DNA from: Vibrio sp. S9_S30
GTDB lineage: Bacteria > Pseudomonadota > Gammaproteobacteria > Enterobacterales > Vibrionaceae
Assembly: GCF_014694455.1 (NCBI RefSeq)
Contig: NZ_JAAUWT010000028.1
Span: 1-39,535, forward strand
DNA length: 39,535 nt
Direction of reading: 5' to 3'
Positions within the stretch are counted from its first letter, which is position 1. Every line of letters starts with the position of its first letter. A program made the position numbers and the translations under genes. Of this stretch, positions 15,492 to 23,579 are shown one piece after another. The notes beneath the pieces are model-generated. The model searched no databases. It saw only the letters and a program-made list of their open reading frames with translations, and was not told where the DNA came from.

Positions 15492-17663
15492 ATGGACGCT
15501 TCCCTATTACTTGATGGTTTAAACGACAAACAACGCGAAGCTGTCGCAGCCCCGCTCGAAAATATGCTCGTGCTTGCCGGTGCAGGCAGCGGTAAAACAC
15601 GTGTGCTGGTACACCGAATTGCTTGGCTAATGGCTGTCGAGAATGCCTCTCCGTTTTCTATTATGTCGGTGACGTTTACCAACAAAGCCGCGGCTGAAAT
15701 GCGTGGGCGTATCGAAGAATTAATGATGGGCAGCGCGTCAGGTATGTGGAATGGCACGTTCCATGGTATTTGCCACCGAATTCTTCGAGCGCATTATTTG
15801 GATGCCAAACTGCCGGAAGATTTTCAAATATTGGACTCGGAAGACCAGCAGCGGCTGCTTCGTCGATTGATCAAAGCCATGAACCTCGACGAAAAACAGT
15901 GGCCTGCGAGACAAGCCGCGTGGTGGATCAACGCCAAGAAAGACGAAGGGTTACGCCCAAGCCACATCGATTGTTACCACGACCCGATCACCAAAACCTA
16001 CCTCCAGATATACACCGCGTACCAAGAAGCGTGTGATCGAGCTGGGCTGGTGGATTTTGCCGAAATACTGCTTCGCGCACATGAATTGCTCCGAGACAAG
16101 CAGCACATCCGAGAGCACTACCAAGCGCGATTCAAGCACATATTGGTCGACGAATTTCAGGATACCAACAACATTCAATACGCTTGGCTACGCATGATGG
16201 CAGGATCGGACGCGCGTGTCATGATCGTGGGGGATGACGACCAATCCATTTATGGCTGGCGCGGGGCAAAAGTCGAAAACATTCAGCGTTTTCTCGACGA
16301 ATTTCTCGGTGCAAAAACCATTCGCTTGGAGCAAAACTATCGTTCAACCAAGACCATTTTATCGGCCGCCAATGAGTTGATTTCCAATAATACCGAGCGC
16401 ATGGGGAAAGAGCTCTGGACCGATGGCAACGATGGCGAGCCCATCTCTGTGTATTCGGCGTATAACGAGCTCGATGAAGCGCGCTTTACCGTCAGTAAAA
16501 TCAAAGAGTGGCAAGAAAAAGGCGGGGCGCTGAACGATACCGCCATGCTTTATCGCAATAACGCCCAATCCCGTGTTCTGGAAGAAGCATTGATTCAATC
16601 CGGATTACCTTATCGAATCTACGGTGGTATGCGATTCTTCGAACGGCAAGAAATCAAAGATGCCTTATGTTACTTGCGCTTAATGACGAACCGTAATGAC
16701 GACGCCGCCTTCGAACGTATTGTGAATACGCCGACACGGGGAATGGGGGATAAAACACTCGAAACCATCCGTTTTGCTGCGCGAGAACGGGGGGTCACTT
16801 TATGGCAAGCCTCACAAGCGTTATTGGAAGAAAAGGTTCTAGCAGGGCGAGCGGCCGGTGCGTTAAGTCGGTTTATCGAGCTCATTAACGCCCTTGAGGA
16901 CGATACGCACGACATGCCGATGCATCACCAAACCGATCACGTTATTAAGAATTCAGGTTTGTACGCGATGTACGAACAAGAAAAAGGCGAAAAATCAAAA
17001 GCAAGAATAGAAAACCTTGAGGAACTGGTCACGGCCACTCGTCAATTTGAAAAGCCAGAAGAAGCGGAAGAGCTATCCGAATTGACGGCATTCCTCACGC
17101 ACGCAGCTCTTGAAGCAGGAGAAGGGCAAGCCGATGAATTTGATGATGCCGTGCAGCTTATGACGCTTCATAGCGCCAAAGGGTTGGAGTTTCCCCTCGT
17201 ATTTATGGTTGGCGTAGAAGAAGGGATGTTCCCAAGCCAGATGTCGGCAGAAGAAGCCGGCAGACTAGAAGAAGAGCGACGCCTTTGTTATGTGGGCATG
17301 ACACGAGCAAAAGAGAAGCTTTACATCACTTACGCGGAAATGCGTCGCCTGTATGGGCAAGATAAGTACCATAAGCCTTCACGTTTCATTCGTGAGCTGC
17401 CAGAAACGTGTTTGGATGAAGTGAGAATGAAAGCGCAAGTCAGCCGACCGGCTTCATCTGGCCGGTTCAGCCAGCAAGTGGTGAAAGAAAACTTCAACGA
17501 AACGGGTTTTTCATTAGGGGCGAGAGTGATGCACCCGAAATTTGGTGAAGGAACCATTATTAATTTTGAAGGCAGTGGACCTCAAAGCCGAGTTCAAGTC
17601 GCGTTCAACGGTGAAGGGATCAAATGGTTGGTCACCGCTTTTGCAAAGTTAGAAAAGCTGTAG
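15492..17663 (+). CDS. uvrD: DNA helicase II UvrD
   Basis: A 723-residue superfamily 1 helicase that moves 3' to 5'. It removes UvrC and the cut oligonucleotide in excision repair and unwinds nicked DNA in mismatch repair. It is nearly colinear with E. coli UvrD (720). Visible: Q motif LNDKQREAV (10-18), Walker A AGAGSGKT (29-36), VTFTNKAAAEM, DEFQDTN, GDDDQSIYGWRGA, QNYRS, LMTLHSAKGLEF, EERRLCYVGMTRA, and the C-terminal Tudor-like RNA polymerase-binding part (GARVMHPKFGEG). A LexA-like box lies just upstream and a terminator follows. The Shine-Dalgarno is poor. Confidence 0.97.
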   Translation: MDASLLLDGLNDKQREAVAAPLENMLVLAGAGSGKTRVLVHRIAWLMAVENASPFSIMSVTFTNKAAAEMRGRIEELMMGSASGMWNGTFHGICHRILRAHYLDAKLPEDFQILDSEDQQRLLRRLIKAMNLDEKQWPARQAAWWINAKKDEGLRPSHIDCYHDPITKTYLQIYTAYQEACDRAGLVDFAEILLRAHELLRDKQHIREHYQARFKHILVDEFQDTNNIQYAWLRMMAGSDARVMIVGDDDQSIYGWRGAKVENIQRFLDEFLGAKTIRLEQNYRSTKTILSAANELISNNTERMGKELWTDGNDGEPISVYSAYNELDEARFTVSKIKEWQEKGGALNDTAMLYRNNAQSRVLEEALIQSGLPYRIYGGMRFFERQEIKDALCYLRLMTNRNDDAAFERIVNTPTRGMGDKTLETIRFAARERGVTLWQASQALLEEKVLAGRAAGALSRFIELINALEDDTHDMPMHHQTDHVIKNSGLYAMYEQEKGEKSKARIENLEELVTATRQFEKPEEAEELSELTAFLTHAALEAGEGQADEFDDAVQLMTLHSAKGLEFPLVFMVGVEEGMFPSQMSAEEAGRLEEERRLCYVGMTRAKEKLYITYAEMRRLYGQDKYHKPSRFIRELPETCLDEVRMKAQVSRPASSGRFSQQVVKENFNETGFSLGARVMHPKFGEGTIINFEGSGPQSRVQVAFNGEGIKWLVTAFAKLEKL

Positions 17664-17689
17664 TAACCATGCCAAATCAACAAATCCAA

Positions 17690-17712
17690 AGCCTGCGTAA
17701 GCGGGCTTTTTT
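17690..17712 (+). terminator. uvrD terminator
   Basis: AGCCTGC / GCGGGCT (17690-17696 with 17701-17707, one G-T pair) with loop GTAA and a T run. Confidence 0.85.
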
Positions 17713-17840
17713 GTCTCTGAATGTTGGTACTATTCAGAACGGCGGTTCTTTGGTTCTTTGAAGAGAAGTGTAGGAAGCGGCTAACTCAGAGTGCAAACCA
17801 AGAAAATCAGAGCGCCAACACAAGAAAAAATACGGATAAA

Positions 17841-17872
17841 GAAAAACCCCGAGGGCAATGCCCGTCGGGGTT
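17841..17872 (-). terminator. Terminator of the Csr-type RNA
   Basis: AACCCCGA / TCGGGGTT with inner GGGC / GCCC (17845-17872). On the minus strand it is followed by T's (the GAAAAA at 17841-17846). A long GC-rich stem typical of stable regulatory RNAs. Confidence 0.9.
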
Positions 17873-18251
17873 ATAATCTTACTCGCAGCGATCCGGCTAC
17901 TAAAGTTGCTCCATGCATCAAATCCTTGATAGCAATACTGAATCCTTCAGCATAATCCGTTTCATCGCCGTCCTAGCGGTGTCCATGATCTTATCCTGAT
18001 CAGCCAACATTCCTCGTTAGCGTGCTCACTTGTTCCTTGAGCGGTGTCCTTTACATCATCCTGATGTTTATTCCCTGCCTCGTCCCAGAGGTGTCCATTG
18101 TCTTCCTTGCGTTATCTTCCTGATAACGAATGAGTCCGTTCAATGTCCGTTTCGTTCCATGCTGATTATTCGTCCTGAATAATCAAATCTTCATCCTGAA
18201 GATAACCCAATCCTTGGCTTTTCCTGTTCCGTGTCAGTATCCTTCCGACAC
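17841..18251 (-). ncRNA. CsrB/CsrC-family CsrA-sequestering small RNA
   Basis: Read on the minus strand, about 410 nt carry some 27 GGA triplets where about six are expected by chance, many in loops of short hairpins. Examples on the plus strand: ACATCA-TCC-TGATGT (18053-18067), GTTATC-TTCCT-GATAAC (18111-18127), GATTATTC-GTCCT-GAATAATC (18164-18184), ATCTTC-ATCCT-GAAGAT (18187-18203). Others lie at 17917-17930, 17938-17950, 17963-17981, 17986-18002, 18024-18042, 18078-18091, 18207-18217 and 18231-18251. AGGA in a hairpin loop is the CsrA/RsmA binding signature. The RNA ends in a strong terminator (17841-17872). It has no long open frame. Such RNAs titrate CsrA and are switched on by VarS/VarA (BarA/UvrY). 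Which paralogue (CsrB, C or D) cannot be told. Confidence 0.88.
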
Positions 18252-18256
18252 GGTTA

Positions 18257-18284
18257 ATATTAAGAGAATGAGGGTTTTCCTCAA
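18257..18284 (-). promoter_or_regulatory. Predicted promoter of the Csr-type RNA
   Basis: On the minus strand TTGAGG (18279-18284) and TAATAT (18257-18262) are 16 bp apart. Transcription would start near 18250, right at the first GGA hairpin. Confidence 0.55.
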
Positions 18285-18408
18285 TAGACTGACAAAGAAA
18301 TTCTTTGCTTAAATAAACAGCGATAAATATTTAATTGATACATATCAATGAGTTATTTTGTTTCTCTTCCCTTGTTGATATGAATAAAACCGCGTTCACT
18401 TACGTCTT

Positions 18409-18426
18409 TGTAAGAGATCTCTCACA
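18409..18426 (-). promoter_or_regulatory. GacA/VarA/UvrY-type activator box
   Basis: TGTAAG-AGATCT-CTCACA matches the GacA-family upstream activating sequence TGTAAG-N6-CTTACA at 11 of 12 defined bases. Its centre is about 165 bp upstream of the predicted RNA start, the distance usual for rsm/csr promoters. Confidence 0.75.
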
Positions 18427-18474
18427 AGGGTGTTGGCACAACGTCTAACATTGGCTGTTGGCCAATGACTACGT

Positions 18475-19140
18475 CTAAATGACGGAAGGGAATACGCTGC
18501 GCAAAACTTGAGACAAAATACTGAGTCCAATGCCAGTAAATATCAGCCCGCATAACCCATCAATGTACGGTGACATTCGTTTTAATATGGCTTGAAAGCG
18601 AGCCGCAGAAAGCATCCATGCGAGCGCCGCAAACCAGGCGAAGGAAAGGCTCCATAAGATAAGAAGTGCGATGCTTTTTCCGGTTAATGACATACTGGCT
18701 GGAACAAGGGAAGACATCAGACTGACAAAGAAGACCAACGCTTTCGGATTTAAAATATTGGTGATGAAACCACGCATAAAAGCCAGTTTTCGATTGCTTA
18801 ACACCATATTGGATGCGGAGGTATTTTGGGATGTAGGTTGGTTCCTATATTGAAAGACAAACCGAAGTGCGCTCAAACCTAGATAGAGTAGGTAACCACC
18901 CCCAGCGACTTGCAACAGCTGAAAGACCGAAGGGTATTGCTGAACAAGGTAACTGACGCCTGTTAGGCTAAAGATTGAATGCAACAGAATGCCAACGGAA
19001 AGCCCTAACGCAATGTAGACACCGGTTTGCCTGCCATGTCGGCTGGCGTTTTGTACCACAAGCGCAAAGTCCGGTCCTGGGCTTAACAGCGCTATAAAAT
19101 GGACCGCAGCAAGGGTAAGCAATAGCGTGGTTTCGTTCAT
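18475..19140 (-). CDS. LysE/RhtB-family amino-acid exporter
   Basis: A 221-residue inner-membrane protein with about six hydrophobic segments. The N terminus carries the RhtB signature (FIALLSPGPDFALVVQNASRHGRQTGVYIALG). Family members export homoserine, threonine, leucine or related compounds. It begins 31 nt after the rarD stop on the same strand, so the two are probably cotranscribed. The substrate is unknown. A 7-bp hairpin (18449-18467) just after the stop lacks a T run and is a weak terminator at best. Confidence 0.9.
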   Translation of the reverse strand: MNETTLLLTLAAVHFIALLSPGPDFALVVQNASRHGRQTGVYIALGLSVGILLHSIFSLTGVSYLVQQYPSVFQLLQVAGGGYLLYLGLSALRFVFQYRNQPTSQNTSASNMVLSNRKLAFMRGFITNILNPKALVFFVSLMSSLVPASMSLTGKSIALLILWSLSFAWFAALAWMLSAARFQAILKRMSPYIDGLCGLIFTGIGLSILSQVLRSVFPSVI

Positions 19141-19171
19141 CTAACCGACTCTTGAATGAAAAAACGGACCG

Positions 19172-20065
19172 TCATCGCTTTTTCCGACCATTTCGAATGC
19201 CGTCGAAACTGAAGACCACCAAAGCACTCCATATAAAGCCAAAGGTGACGGCTTTATCGAGTGTAAATGCTTCTCCGTATACCAATACGGCTAGAAGAAA
19301 CATTAAGCTCGGACCAATGTATTGAAAAAAGCCCAGCGTAGAAAGCTTGATGCGTGTTGCTGCCCCCGTAAAGCATAAAAGAGGCAGTGTGGTGACGACA
19401 CCAGCCGATAACAACAGAAGGTTCAATGTGAGCGTGTTACTGCTTAAATCGGATGTCGCACTGTCTGCAATGAATAGGGCATAGATGGCGGCGGCGGGAA
19501 GCATTACCATGGTTTCAATAAACAGACCAGCTTGCGCCTCTATATTGATTTTCTTTCTAAATAAACCGTAAAAGCCAAAACTGAAAGCAAGCACGATCGC
19601 CACTGTTGGCACTGAACCGAAGACAACTAACTGAACGATCACCCCAATGGTGGCGAGTACAACGGCAAACCATTGCAGTTTTCTCAGGCGTTCCCCAAGA
19701 AATAGCATGCCCAGAAGGACGTTGAGAAGAGGGTTGATGTAATACCCCAAGCTGGCATCGAGCATATGATCTGCATTGACTGCCCAAATGAATATTAGCC
19801 AATTCGCACCGACGAGGATCCCTGTTAGGGCAAGTAATCCCAGTTGCTTTCTGTTTTTGAGTACCGCGATGACAGAATGCCAGTTTCTTCCTATTTGCAG
19901 CAGTATCGCTAAGAATACGAACGACCAAATAATCCTATGACTTAGAATTTCAAGAGCCGGGACAGTTTCGAGTGCTTTAATGTAGATGGGTGCGATGCCC
20001 CACATGGTGTAGGCAAGTACCGCTAATATGCCGCCTTGACGTGACCTTTGTTGCTCTTCCATCAT
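19172..20065 (-). CDS. rarD: EamA-family transporter RarD
   Basis: A 297-residue protein with ten predicted helices. It follows the RarD branch of the drug/metabolite transporters: GGILAVLAYTMWGIAPIYIK near the start, ILSHRIIWS, GANWLIFIWAVN, SLGYYINPLLNVLLGMLFLGE and FFQYIGPSLMFLLAV. RarD was named for chloramphenicol sensitivity in Pseudomonas, but the real substrate is unknown. The start is one of two adjacent ATGs (20065, 20062). It probably heads a two-gene unit with the RhtB exporter. Confidence 0.9.
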   Translation of the reverse strand: MMEEQQRSRQGGILAVLAYTMWGIAPIYIKALETVPALEILSHRIIWSFVFLAILLQIGRNWHSVIAVLKNRKQLGLLALTGILVGANWLIFIWAVNADHMLDASLGYYINPLLNVLLGMLFLGERLRKLQWFAVVLATIGVIVQLVVFGSVPTVAIVLAFSFGFYGLFRKKINIEAQAGLFIETMVMLPAAAIYALFIADSATSDLSSNTLTLNLLLLSAGVVTTLPLLCFTGAATRIKLSTLGFFQYIGPSLMFLLAVLVYGEAFTLDKAVTFGFIWSALVVFSFDGIRNGRKKR

Positions 20066-20221
20066 TCTTATCGTTCGCTTTTCTGTAACAGAACGTTACA
20101 TTCAGAGGAAAAACACAGTATATCGATAGCCTTGTTAATGCCCTAGTAATTTCATTGGCCTTTCAAGAGATTTGCTAGGGGAGACGGGCTCATTTATCTT
20201 CAGCAAACGTTAATTTAAAGT

Positions 20222-20249
20222 TTAATTCGCTGTGAAAGCGCTCTACAAT
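20222..20249 (+). promoter_or_regulatory. Possible recQ promoter
   Basis: TTAATT (20222-20227) and TACAAT (20244-20249) are 16 bp apart, 42 bp before the recQ ATG. I see no LexA box in this gap. Confidence 0.35.
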
Positions 20250-20290
20250 ATGACGCTTCGCTGCAATCCAACTGTCCCTCAGAGAATCGA

Positions 20291-22129
20291 ATGCCCGACT
20301 CCGCTCTAGCTCAGCCGTTAGATCCAGAAACAAACCATGCCATCAAGGTATTGAATGATGTTTTCGGCTATCAGTCATTCCGTGTTGGGCAGGAGGACGT
20401 CATCGATTCCGTGCTGAATGGAAAAGACAGCATGGTGATCATGCCAACTGGTGGCGGGAAATCCTTGTGTTACCAGATCCCAGCCTTGGTCAAAGAAGGG
20501 GTGACGCTGGTGGTGTCGCCTTTGATTTCATTAATGAAAGATCAAGTCGACCAGTTGAAAGCCAACGGTGTGGCTGCGGAATGCATTCATTCCGCAATGG
20601 ACCGCGATACGCTGATCAGCGTCTACAACCGCATGAATTCGGGTCAGTTGAAACTGGTGTATGTTTCACCTGAGCGTGTATTGACTCGCGATTTTCTGGA
20701 AAGGCTCGAACATTTAAAGCTTTCGATGATCGCGGTGGATGAAGCGCACTGTATTTCCCAATGGGGACACGATTTTCGCCGTGAATACGCGGCGTTGGGT
20801 GAACTAAAACAGCGTTTTCCTTATGCACCGATTATGGCGCTGACGGCGACCGCTGATGAAGCGACCCGCAAAGACATCATTTCTCGGTTGCAACTGGACG
20901 ATCCCTTTGAATACCTTGGCAGTTTTGACCGTCCTAATATCCGGTATACATTGGCAGAAAAACACAAACCTGTATCGCAAGTCATTCGGTTTCTTGCTAC
21001 TCAGCAGGGGCAATGTGGGGTTATCTATTGTGGTAGCCGCAAAAAAGTTGAGATGCTGACGGAAAAGCTCTGTGCCAATCATATTCGTGCAGCGGGTTAC
21101 CACGCAGGAATGGACGCCGATGAACGTGCCTATGTTCAAGAGGCTTTTCAAAAAGACGACATTCAAATTGTGGTTGCGACCGTGGCATTTGGTATGGGCA
21201 TTAATAAGCCCAATGTTCGATTTGTCTTGCACTTTGATATTCCTCGGAACATCGAATCTTATTATCAGGAAACCGGACGGGCAGGGCGAGATGGCTTACC
21301 CGCCGAAGCGATGATGCTTTACGACCCAGCCGATATTAACTGGTTGCGCCGTATGTTGGATGAGAAAGACGAGGGCCCTCAAAAGCAGGTCGAATCTCAC
21401 AAGCTCAATGCCATGAGTGCCTTTGCTGAAGCGCAAACATGCCGTCGTCAGGTACTGCTGAACTATTTTGGTGAATACAGTGAAAAACCCTGTGGGAACT
21501 GCGATATTTGCCTTGATCCCCCCAAACATTTTGATGGCATTGAATCGGCGCAAAAGGCTCTATCGTGTGTGTATCGTGTCAATCAGGGTTTTGGAATGGG
21601 GTACGTCGTGGAAGTGCTGCGCGGCATGCAAAATATCCGGGTTCGCGAAAATGGTCACGATAAGCTCTCCACTTATGGTATTGGACGTGAGCACAGCCAC
21701 GACTATTGGGTGAGCATCATTCGGCAACTCATTCATAAAGGGTTACTGACTCAAAATATTACTCGCAATTCAACATTGCAGCTTACTGAAGAAGCTCGCC
21801 CCGTTTTGCGTGGCGAACAATCATTAGAGTTAGCCGTGCCAAGGCTTGATACGGCTGCGCGGACCGCGAAATCCGACAAGCTTGTGAACAAGCATTACGA
21901 CAAAAAGTTGTTTGCGAAATTGCGCAAGCTGCGTAAGTCCATTGCCGATGAAGACGGTTTACCACCGTATGTGGTGTTCAGTGACGCCACATTAATCGAC
22001 ATGGCGGATATTCTGCCGACCTCTTATGGAGAAATGCTGGCGGTGAATGGGGTTGGTCAGCGAAAACTGGAAAAGTATGCCGATCCATTTTTAGACCTGA
22101 TTCAGGATCACCTGACGAATGGTAGCTAA
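20291..22129 (+). CDS. recQ: ATP-dependent DNA helicase RecQ
   Basis: A 612-residue superfamily 2 helicase (3' to 5') acting in the RecF recombination pathway and in clearing blocked forks. Visible: FRVGQEDVI (Q-motif region), Walker A MPTGGGKS, DEAHCISQWGHDFR, ALTATA, FGMGINKPNVRFV and YYQETGRAGRDG. The zinc module is CRRQVLLNYFGE..CGNCDIC, followed by the winged helix and a C-terminal HRDC domain (about 530-605). Length equals E. coli RecQ. The ribosome site is weak. An 18-bp tandem repeat and a small DUF3630-like gene follow. Confidence 0.97.
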   Translation: MPDSALAQPLDPETNHAIKVLNDVFGYQSFRVGQEDVIDSVLNGKDSMVIMPTGGGKSLCYQIPALVKEGVTLVVSPLISLMKDQVDQLKANGVAAECIHSAMDRDTLISVYNRMNSGQLKLVYVSPERVLTRDFLERLEHLKLSMIAVDEAHCISQWGHDFRREYAALGELKQRFPYAPIMALTATADEATRKDIISRLQLDDPFEYLGSFDRPNIRYTLAEKHKPVSQVIRFLATQQGQCGVIYCGSRKKVEMLTEKLCANHIRAAGYHAGMDADERAYVQEAFQKDDIQIVVATVAFGMGINKPNVRFVLHFDIPRNIESYYQETGRAGRDGLPAEAMMLYDPADINWLRRMLDEKDEGPQKQVESHKLNAMSAFAEAQTCRRQVLLNYFGEYSEKPCGNCDICLDPPKHFDGIESAQKALSCVYRVNQGFGMGYVVEVLRGMQNIRVRENGHDKLSTYGIGREHSHDYWVSIIRQLIHKGLLTQNITRNSTLQLTEEARPVLRGEQSLELAVPRLDTAARTAKSDKLVNKHYDKKLFAKLRKLRKSIADEDGLPPYVVFSDATLIDMADILPTSYGEMLAVNGVGQRKLEKYADPFLDLIQDHLTNGS

Positions 22130-22132
22130 TAA

Positions 22133-22168
22133 GTTAAGTGTAACTAACCAGTTAAGCGTAACTAACCA
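22133..22168 (+). repeat. 18-bp tandem repeat after recQ
   Basis: GTTAAGTGTAACTAACCA (22133-22150) is repeated directly with one change (C for T) at 22151-22168. It lies three bases after the recQ stop and contains stop codons in several frames. Confidence 0.85.
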
Positions 22169-22209
22169 GCGAACAGTATCTAGTAAGACTAACAGTAGGT
22201 AATAAGACA

Positions 22210-22536
22210 GTGGTTAATGCAACGGACACAGACTACGGTTTGGTGGAATACCAAAAAGAGCAGGGACGAATCATTATTCGAGCGCCTCGATTCGATTACG
22301 ACTCTTTCCCAGAACTTGGTGAAGCGCTAGTAAAAACGTTGTCTGCCGATGTACTAGAAAAACAATGGGATGCGGACATTCACTCATGGCTTATCGATTT
22401 TGAGGGGTGCCCACTGTTTTTAAAAGCAGAGCATTACAGCGAATCACTGTGGTTGGAAGTGCTGTCTAAAGACGACAATGGTGAAGATCTCGATTATCTT
22501 GCTGCTCTCTTTCAAAAAGGCTTCAATATCCTTTAA
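22210..22536 (+). CDS. DUF3630-like protein of unknown function
   Basis: A 108-residue soluble acidic protein. The Trp/Glu-rich middle (HSWLIDFEGCPLFLKAEHYSESLWLEVLS) resembles the short DUF3630 proteins found next to recQ in vibrios and related genera; I recognise it by this pattern and position, not by a search. It starts with GTG 22210 after a weak AGGTAAT. The protein has no signal peptide or membrane segment. It probably shares the recQ transcript, 80 bp downstream. Function unknown. Confidence 0.65.
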   Translation: MVNATDTDYGLVEYQKEQGRIIIRAPRFDYDSFPELGEALVKTLSADVLEKQWDADIHSWLIDFEGCPLFLKAEHYSESLWLEVLSKDDNGEDLDYLAALFQKGFNIL

Positions 22537-22595
22537 CGAAACATGTCCCACTCAATGCCATTTGAGATCGCTTCGGTATTGATATTGGTGTTAAA

Positions 22596-22611
22596 TGTTT
22601 CACATGAAACA
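22596..22611. promoter_or_regulatory. parS: parS-like site (one mismatch)
   Basis: TGTTTCACATGAAACA differs from the parS consensus by one base (A for G in the centre). It is intergenic, 15 kb from the nearest perfect site. ParB tolerates some central changes, so binding is possible but may be weaker. Confidence 0.7.
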
Positions 22612-22671
22612 CCCGCTCCCCCCCTTTTTTCAGACCTATCGCGGTTAAACGATTGCTTAATAAATCATCTA

Positions 22672-22699
22672 TTGCACCGTCTCCGAGTTGCAGTATAAT
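22672..22699 (+). promoter_or_regulatory. Promoter of the VUT/YhhQ gene
   Basis: TTGCAC (22672-22677) and a perfect TATAAT (22694-22699) are separated by 16 bp. The roughly 75-nt leader has a hairpin GAAGC / GCTTC near 22724-22738 and a possible CCCAA / TTGGG closing stem. I do not recognise a preQ1 aptamer in it. Confidence 0.7.
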
Positions 22700-22781
22700 C
22701 CCCAACCTTCATTCACTGTCATGAAGCATTTTGCTTCGATTTGGGTTCCCTCACCCCCAAATAAAACGAAAAAGGTACAAT

Positions 22782-23447
22782 ATGAATTACTTTACCCCTG
22801 CGCAGCAGCGCAACGCCCTTTTCTTTTTGGTTCTATTCCACCTGATCATCATTGCATCCAGCAACTATTTGGTTCAGCTGCCTTTCACCATCTTGGGCTT
22901 TCACACCACTTGGGGCGCATTTACGTTTCCCTTTATCTTTTTAGCAACCGATTTAACCGTGCGAATTTTTGGTGCCGTGTTGGCTCGGAAAATCATCTTT
23001 TTGGTGATGTTGCCCGCCTTAGTGGTGTCCTACCTATTATCGGTTGTCTTCTTTGAAGGTCAGTTCCAAGGGTTTGGACCGCTTTCTGAGTTTAATTTGT
23101 TTGTTGCTCGAATCGCCTTGGCGAGCTTTATGGCGTACATGCTGGGTCAGATTTTGGATGTGCATGTGTTTACCCGATTACGCCAAATGAAAGCATGGTG
23201 GGTGGCACCCACTTGCTCTACGCTGATCGGTAATGCGTTAGATACACTGGCGTTTTTCTCCATTGCTTTCTATCAAAGCAGCGATCCTTTTATGGCAGAG
23301 CATTGGACGGAAATTGCGCTGGTGGATTACGGATTTAAGTTGATCATCAGCTTAGGTCTGTTCGTGCCGATGTACGGAGTGCTGTTGAATTACATCGTTA
23401 AGAAGCTTACGTTTGTAACCGCTGAGTTGAAAACACAGCACGCGTAA
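22782..23447 (+). CDS. yhhQ: Queuosine precursor transporter (VUT family, YhhQ-like)
   Basis: A 221-residue membrane protein with six helices. It has the VUT/YhhQ features: ASNYLVQLPF, TWGAFTFPFIFLATDLTVRIFG, SFMAYMLGQILDVHVF and IGNALDTLAFF. Family members import preQ0 or preQ1, queuosine precursors for tRNA. The start at 22782 (MNYFTPAQQ) is preceded by AAGGT; an in-frame upstream start at 22731 adds residues from the leader and is rejected. It has its own promoter and terminator. Confidence 0.9.
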   Translation: MNYFTPAQQRNALFFLVLFHLIIIASSNYLVQLPFTILGFHTTWGAFTFPFIFLATDLTVRIFGAVLARKIIFLVMLPALVVSYLLSVVFFEGQFQGFGPLSEFNLFVARIALASFMAYMLGQILDVHVFTRLRQMKAWWVAPTCSTLIGNALDTLAFFSIAFYQSSDPFMAEHWTEIALVDYGFKLIISLGLFVPMYGVLLNYIVKKLTFVTAELKTQHA

Positions 23448-23471
23448 ACTGATGCCTATCAGGTTGAACTC

Positions 23472-23496
23472 AAAAAGGAGCCGTCGGCTCCTTTTT
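23472..23496. terminator. Terminator between yhhQ and the Gfo/Idh gene
   Basis: A perfect 11-bp stem AAAAAGGAGCC / GGCTCCTTTTT (23472-23482 with 23486-23496) with loop GTC. T runs occur in both readings, so it serves both converging genes. Confidence 0.9.
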
Positions 23497-23579
23497 GGTT
23501 TTTTGTGCGTAGATTGGATCAGAAACCACGATTAATGGGAAGACAAAATCCATTGTAATGGGAATAAAAACAATAGGGA

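Noticed and set aside
17873..18260. CRISPR array or degenerate tandem repeats
   Set aside because: The recurring element is a hairpin with a conserved loop but different stems and irregular spacing. That fits CsrA sites, not CRISPR repeats.
18399..18414. CTTAC-N6-GTAAG as a GacA-type box
   Set aside because: The half-sites are in the opposite order to the consensus. The overlapping TGTAAG-N6-CTCACA at 18409-18426 has the correct order.
22700..22781. preQ1 riboswitch before the VUT/YhhQ gene
   Set aside because: The leader has a hairpin but I cannot match it to a known preQ1 aptamer class.
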